Assembly (NCBI GenBank): GCA_024278555.1
Contig: JAJRSX010000081.1
Location: 1-8,214, forward strand
DNA length: 8,214 nucleotides
Source of the DNA: a bacterium
Lineage (GTDB): Bacteria > CG2-30-53-67 > CG2-30-70-394
Reading direction: 5' to 3'
Both the position numbers and the translations under genes were made by a program. Shown here one piece after another: positions 5,494-8,214 of this stretch (the first letter of the stretch is position 1; every line of letters begins with the position of its first letter). Under the pieces are notes generated by a model. That model made no database searches and was not told the DNA's origin. It saw only the letters and a list, made by a program, of their open reading frames with translations.

Positions 5494-5808
5494 CTACCCC
5501 TTACCGGTGCAACAGGTGGGCTCGGGCGATGCCTCCTCGACCTCCTCGTCGAGGAGGTCGAGGAGGCGCACGACCCGAGAGTCCTTCAAGAAATAGCAGC
5601 GCAGGCGGCCGTCCACGTAGAAGTCCACGACCCCTGCCTTGCGCAGAACCGCCAGGTGCTGGGAGACATTCGGCTGCGGCACACCGAGGTCGGGCTCGAG
5701 GTCGGAGACGCAGAGCGGCTCCCCCTCCGCCGCCAGCCGCTCGATAATCTTGAGCCGCGTGGAGTGGGCGACCACCCGCAAGAGCTGCACCTTGTCGTGA
5801 ACATCCAT
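5494..5808 (-). CDS. ArsR/SmtB-family transcriptional repressor
   Basis: A 104-residue winged-helix repressor of the ArsR/SmtB family. Domains: an N-terminal helix, then VVAHSTRLKIIERLAAEGE (about 12-30), the metal-site helix PLCVSDLEPDLG (31-42), recognition helix PQPNVSQHLAVLRKAGVV (44-61), wing FYVDGRLRCYFL (63-74) and a C-terminal helix ending in TCCTGKG. Classic arsenic sensors read ELCVCDL; here the second Cys is Ser, leaving C33, C71 and the C-terminal pair C99/C100 as possible ligands. This could be an alternative thiol site for As, Sb or another soft ligand, or a persulfide sensor. It is the first gene of the 5808-2728 operon and presumably represses it. The ATG has no Shine-Dalgarno, and a TATTAA box lies only 18 bases upstream, so translation may be leaderless. 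Confidence 0.93.
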   Translation of the reverse strand: MDVHDKVQLLRVVAHSTRLKIIERLAAEGEPLCVSDLEPDLGVPQPNVSQHLAVLRKAGVVDFYVDGRLRCYFLKDSRVVRLLDLLDEEVEEASPEPTCCTGKG

Positions 5809-5821
5809 GAGTCAAACGTAC

Positions 5822-5858
5822 ATCGATTAATACATTCTGTCGACGATATATATTGCCT
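5822..5858 (-). promoter_or_regulatory. AT-rich promoter/operator of the ArsR operon
   Basis: Upstream of arsR is a sharply AT-rich segment in otherwise GC-rich DNA. It contains the six-base palindromes ATCGAT (5822-5827) and GTCGAC (5839-5844), a TATTAA box (5832-5827) and a TATATATA run (5846-5853). ArsR-type repressors bind AT-rich imperfect palindromes overlapping their own promoter, which fits. No convincing -35 is visible. Its edge abuts the truncated gene stub ending at 5862. Confidence 0.45.
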
Positions 5859-5861
5859 TGA

Positions 5862-6005
5862 TCAGTCGCTCTGTACTTTCCGGCCGACCCAAATGGTGTA
5901 GCCGCCGCCCACCCGGATCGAATACTCCTGCCCCCGCCGGTAGAGGCGAAGCTCACCGCCGTTTCCCGGTATCGGCGCGCGGTCGAGAAGCTCCCACGGA
6001 GCCAT
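5862..6005 (-). pseudogene. N-terminal stub of a spermidine-synthase-like gene
   Basis: A 47-codon frame with GAGG six bases before its ATG (6005). It begins MAPWELLDRAPIPGNGGELR, then LYRRGQEYSIRVGG. This is how SpeE-like/spermidine-synthase-family SAM enzymes begin (P-W-E-x-L-D then G-x-E-L-x-L-x-R-R-G-x-E-[FY]-S-I-R), where a further 180 or more residues would follow. Here the similarity ends near residue 35, and 12 unrelated residues lead to TGA 5864-5862, exactly where the AT-rich ArsR promoter region begins. I interpret it as a gene decapitated by a deletion or insertion, retaining its own ribosome site. It could still produce a short peptide. Family recognition is from remembered motifs only. 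Confidence 0.55.
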
Positions 6006-6045
6006 CAATCACCTCGGTGGTCACCCCGGCGGCCGGCTGCGGTGC

Positions 6046-6663
6046 TCACCCCTGCTCCGGCTTGGGCGGGCGGGGGAGGTCGAAGCGGGCACGGCAGGTG
6101 CAGTAGCTCTGGCCGCCGAGGCGGCCGATCGGGTCGAGGGGGCTCGGGTCGATGCGGCCGCCGTTCCACACCGCCTCGCGCACGTGGTAGCGGAGGATGG
6201 TGGCGAGGATGAGGTGGGCGCCGCGGTCATCCTCGGCGACCTCGACCACCTGGCGCAGACGACACTCCATGGCGATGGGCGCCTCCGCCACCCGCGGCGG
6301 CTTCACCACCTCCGAGGCGACCGCGGTGAAGCCGCAGGCGGTGAGCTCGTCGACCTCGGGCGGGTAGTCGGCGGAGCAGGCGACCATCCGCTCGGCCATC
6401 GATCGATCGACCATGTGGATCACCAGCTCGCGGGTGGCGACGATGTTGGCGTAGGTGTCCTTCTCCGGTTGGCGGCGTCCCACCGAGAAGCAGAGGGTGG
6501 GGGGGGTGGAGGCGACGCCGGTGAAGTAGGAGAAGGGCGCGAGGTTGACCACCCCCTCGGCGGAGCGGGTCGAGACCAGGGCGATGGGGCGCGGCTGGAT
6601 ACAGGCGAGCTGCAGGAGGTAGGCGCGCGTCGGGTTGAGGGAGGCGGGGTCGAGGGAGATCAC
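6046..6663 (-). CDS. Flavin reductase-like domain protein (FMN-binding split barrel)
   Basis: A 205-residue member of the flavin reductase-like family (DIM6/NTAB type). The N-terminus MISLDPASLNPTRAYLLQ and the FMN-binding stretch PRPIALVSTRSAEGVVNLAP (about 26-45), followed by FSYFTGVASTPPTLCFS, are characteristic. Later parts are typical split-barrel strands (IAMECRLRQVVEVAEDDRGAHLILATI). These proteins bind FMN and either reduce flavin or use it in hydride transfer; the substrate is unknown. The GTG start at 6663 overlaps the DsbA-like stop by four bases (GTGA), showing translational coupling. It is the last gene of the 7736-6046 operon. The length is normal for the family and no break is seen. 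Confidence 0.93.
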   Translation of the reverse strand: MISLDPASLNPTRAYLLQLACIQPRPIALVSTRSAEGVVNLAPFSYFTGVASTPPTLCFSVGRRQPEKDTYANIVATRELVIHMVDRSMAERMVACSADYPPEVDELTACGFTAVASEVVKPPRVAEAPIAMECRLRQVVEVAEDDRGAHLILATILRYHVREAVWNGGRIDPSPLDPIGRLGGQSYCTCRARFDLPRPPKPEQG

Positions 6664-7382
6664 CGCGCCACCACCTCGGGGACGTCGTCGTCGCAGCCGT
6701 TCGCCTCATCGTCGTCGTCCATCGCCGCCCCCTCGATCTCGCCCAGCGCCGCCTGGACCGCCTTCTCGTAGATCGCCAGGGGCTTCGCCCCCTTGATATA
6801 GAGGCCGTTGACGAAGATCGCCGGTACGCCGGTGGCGCCGATATCGAGCATCTCCCGGGTCTCCCGTTGGATCTGATCGCGGAAGCGGCCGGTGGCGAGG
6901 TCGTAGTTGAACTGCACCATGTCCAGGCCAAGGGACTGGGCGTAGGCGTCGAGGTCCTCGCGGGTGAGGGCGTCGCGGAAGGCGAAGAGGAGGTCGTGCA
7001 TCTCCCAGAACTTCCCCTGGGCGCCGGCGGCGAGGGCCGCCTCGGCGGCAAGCTGGGCGTGCTTGTGGAGGTGGGGCAGGGGGTGGTTCTTGAAGACCAG
7101 GCGGACCTTGTCGGGGAAGCGGGCGGTGAGCTCCTTCATGGTGTCGTGGGCGCGCTTGCAGTAGGGACACTCAAAGTCGGAGTACTCGACCACCACCACC
7201 GGCGCGTCCGCCGGCCCCTTGGAGGGGGCGTCGCCCACCCGAATCGGATAGACTGCCCCAGGGACCGCGCGCTTGATCGACGGTTTGGGCGTCGCCCGCT
7301 CGGCCGGCGACTGGCCCGGCAGCCACTGGGCGCAGGCGGATAGGGGGATGAGGAGGACGGCGAGGAAGGTGAGGGTGCGCAT
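6660..7382 (-). CDS. DsbA-family thiol:disulfide lipoprotein
   Basis: A 240-residue thioredoxin-fold protein. The signal peptide ends in a lipobox LSAC with Cys17 and is followed by Ala, so it should be an outer-membrane or periplasm-facing lipoprotein by the enterobacterial rule. The active site is FECPYC (C72, C75), and the cis-proline loop is TGVPAIF (P187) before VNGLYIKGAKP. The helical insert between them fits the DsbA/FrnE-like DsbA-type proteins often annotated as DSBA oxidoreductase. It should catalyse disulfide exchange or reduction in the periplasm. The C-terminus is an unusual acidic tail (MDDDDEANGCDDD) with an extra Cys. ATG 7382 lies 15 bases after the VOC stop with no clear Shine-Dalgarno. 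It overlaps the flavin reductase start by four bases. Confidence 0.93.
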   Translation of the reverse strand: MRTLTFLAVLLIPLSACAQWLPGQSPAERATPKPSIKRAVPGAVYPIRVGDAPSKGPADAPVVVVEYSDFECPYCKRAHDTMKELTARFPDKVRLVFKNHPLPHLHKHAQLAAEAALAAGAQGKFWEMHDLLFAFRDALTREDLDAYAQSLGLDMVQFNYDLATGRFRDQIQRETREMLDIGATGVPAIFVNGLYIKGAKPLAIYEKAVQAALGEIEGAAMDDDDEANGCDDDVPEVVAR

Positions 7383-7397
7383 AGTGGGGGTTTGGGG

Positions 7398-7736
7398 TCA
7401 GGCGAAGTGGAGCCAGTGGCCGTCGGGATCTTGAAAGCCGCGGCGGTCACCGAAGGTGTGGAGTTGGATGGAGAAGAGCTCCAGGGTGCGTTCGAAGGAG
7501 GCGCGTCGTTCGGGAGCGACCTTCAGGCCGATGTGGTGCAGGCCGCCGGCAAGGAGGCTGTCGGCCGCCGCCTCGAAGAGGACGAGCTCCTGCGCCCCGA
7601 TGCGCAGGTCGACGTGGAAGGGGTCTTCCTCCACCACCTGGGCACCGAGGATCTCCCGGTACCACTTGGCGCTCTTCTGGATGTCGCGGCAGTAGAGCCC
7701 CACGTGGTGGATTCCTTCGATGGACAACTCTTCCAT
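7398..7736 (-). CDS. VOC (glyoxalase/bleomycin resistance) superfamily protein
   Basis: A 112-residue single-unit VOC protein of two beta-alpha-beta-beta-beta modules. Seen: IEGIHHVGLYCRDIQKSAKWYREILGA at the start, then LVLFEAA closing module one, then GLHHIGLKV opening module two and FQDPDGHWLHF at the end. Possible metal ligands are H10 or H11 in module one, the Glu of the LVLFE strand, and H66/H67 in module two. The family includes glyoxalase I, dioxygenases and resistance proteins, and length alone does not decide among them. The ATG at 7736 has GGGGGA (7748-7743) six bases upstream and a promoter further up, so it opens the three-gene operon with the DsbA-like lipoprotein and flavin reductase. 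Confidence 0.93.
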   Translation of the reverse strand: MEELSIEGIHHVGLYCRDIQKSAKWYREILGAQVVEEDPFHVDLRIGAQELVLFEAAADSLLAGGLHHIGLKVAPERRASFERTLELFSIQLHTFGDRRGFQDPDGHWLHFA

Positions 7737-7793
7737 GGTGTGTCCCCCGTCGATCTGACGGTGCCCCGGCCCCCTTGGACGGGATCGACGATT

Positions 7794-7822
7794 ACTGTAT
7801 CAGCACGGCCGACGCTGCCCAA
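7794..7822 (-). promoter_or_regulatory. Sigma70-type promoter of the VOC-DsbA-flavin reductase operon
   Basis: TTGGGC (7822-7817) and TACAGT (7799-7794) on the minus strand are 17 bases apart, both close to the sigma70 consensus. Transcription would start near 7787, giving a leader of about 50 bases before the ATG at 7736. This is the best promoter match in the window. Confidence 0.55.
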
Positions 7823-8001
7823 CGGGGGGTGCTTGCGCGCGGTCGGCGAACAGCGGTCAGCTTTCAGTAAGCGGTGCGGGTGGTGCGGTGGAGTCGAAGG
7901 GGTTGCGCTGGCACCACCGCCGGGGGTGTGCTTCGAAAGGAAAACATTTGTCGCAGAGAGGATCGGCGGAAATAACTCGGTTGCACCGGATTTTCATTCC
8001 G
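7823..8001. other. Intergenic stretch without an evident gene
   Basis: Between the VOC promoter and the terminator I see no supported coding sequence or RNA gene. It holds an eight-base inverted repeat, GGTGGTGC (7879-7886) and GCACCACC (7911-7918), separated by 24 bases, and a more AT-rich segment at about 7935-8005. The repeat may be structural, but I cannot assign it. Confidence 0.5.
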
Positions 8002-8023
8002 AAAACGGCCCCAAAATGGGCCG
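8002..8023 (-). terminator. Rho-independent terminator of the gene at 8043
   Basis: On the minus-strand transcript CGGCCC (8023-8018), loop ATTTTG and GGGCCG (8011-8006) form a six-pair GC hairpin followed at once by TTTT (8005-8002). It lies 19 bases beyond the TGA of the partial gene entering from the right edge. Confidence 0.7.
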
Positions 8024-8042
8024 CGGTCGGCCTCTACGGCGA

Positions 8043-8214
8043 TCAGACGGGGTAGAGAAGGAGCACGGCGTTGACGGGTCCGGACGGGGTTTCGACTGGG
8101 GGAAGGGGCACCCAGGCGGCGAGGATGCGGATCCCGCCGGAGACGAGCCAGAAGGCGTGATCCGTCTCCAGAGCCCGCGCCACCTGGGTGGCCGCGTGCA
8201 GGCCCGTCAGGCTC
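8043..8214 (-). CDS. Unidentified protein, C-terminal part (runs off window)
   Basis: The last 56 residues of a gene entering from the right edge, in the frame whose codon starts include 8213, ending at TGA 8045-8043. The segment reads SLTGLHAATQVARALETDHA, then FWLVSGGIRILAAWVPLPPV, then ETPSGPVNAVLLLYPV. Third positions are almost all G or C, as in the other genes here, and a good terminator follows, so I think it is real. I do not recognise the family; the final hydrophobic strands suggest a soluble alpha/beta domain more than a membrane segment. Confidence 0.6.
   Translation of the reverse strand, partial: SLTGLHAATQVARALETDHAFWLVSGGIRILAAWVPLPPVETPSGPVNAVLLLYPV

Noticed and set aside
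6184-7343. Plus-strand open frames opposite the flavin reductase and DsbA-like genes.
   Set aside because: Low-complexity Gly/Asp/Val/Glu composition and antisense to well-supported genes.
7879-7918. Eight-base inverted repeat with a 24-base spacer, considered as an attachment site or structured RNA.
   Set aside because: No flanking integrase, tRNA or repeat partner, and the surrounding sequence offers an alternative pairing; chance is likely.
1-8214. CRISPR arrays, tRNA or rRNA genes, insertion sequences with transposase.
   Set aside because: No regularly spaced repeats, no cloverleaf or CCA-ended structure and no transposase-like reading frame were seen on either strand.

Overview
The window is very GC-rich DNA with strong G/C preference at third codon positions. 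It is bacterial, densely packed and mostly minus-strand. Three things fit a selenocysteine-using anaerobe or facultative anaerobe, perhaps a Desulfuromonadia-like Desulfobacterota lineage: a stand-alone PurQ, a membrane-anchored five-haem cytochrome c, and a methyltransferase with an in-frame TGA. That placement is inference; no marker gene is present.

Layout. The plus-strand 3' end of purQ (1-417) is the only confident plus-strand gene. It faces a four-gene minus-strand operon (2172 down to 465): a DsrE-family protein, a small winged-helix-like protein, a SHOCT-domain membrane protein and an ArsM/UbiE-like methyltransferase. A short AT-rich patch (about 2248-2296) carries back-to-back promoter-like sequences. 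Next to it is a plus-strand remnant of a VTT (TVP38/TMEM64)-rhodanese fusion, then a bidirectional terminator at 2686-2720. A second minus-strand operon follows (5808 down to 2728): ArsR repressor, HMA-like small protein, DsrE-family protein, sterol desaturase/fatty acid hydroxylase family protein and pentahaem cytochrome c. Upstream lies a 47-codon stub of a spermidine-synthase-like gene (5862-6005). A third minus-strand operon (7736 down to 6046) encodes a VOC protein, a DsbA-like lipoprotein and a flavin reductase-family protein, with a good sigma70-type promoter. A roughly 300-base intergenic stretch contains a Rho-independent terminator for a partial minus-strand gene that runs off the end.

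The main discovery is in the methyltransferase. Its reading frame is closed by a TGA at 609-611, but the same frame continues for 47 more codons with the expected C-terminal family sequence. The TGA falls exactly where ArsM/AS3MT relatives have a catalytic cysteine (W-x-x-C-[LIV]-[AG]-G-A). Seventeen bases after the TGA the mRNA forms a hairpin with apical loop GGUCG, closely resembling the bacterial SECIS of E. coli fdhF (GGUCU loop, 18 bases after UGA by my recollection of that sequence). This is most simply a selenocysteine-containing methyltransferase that automated annotation would truncate.

Functionally, the two central operons look like a stress or detoxification region: an ArsR thiol-type sensor, two DsrE sulfur-relay-like proteins, a selenol/thiol methyltransferase, and redox proteins. 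The substrate (arsenic, selenium, tellurium or a sulfur species) cannot be read from the sequence. The ArsR operon is bracketed by fragments of two unrelated genes, which suggests it was inserted or rearranged into this position.
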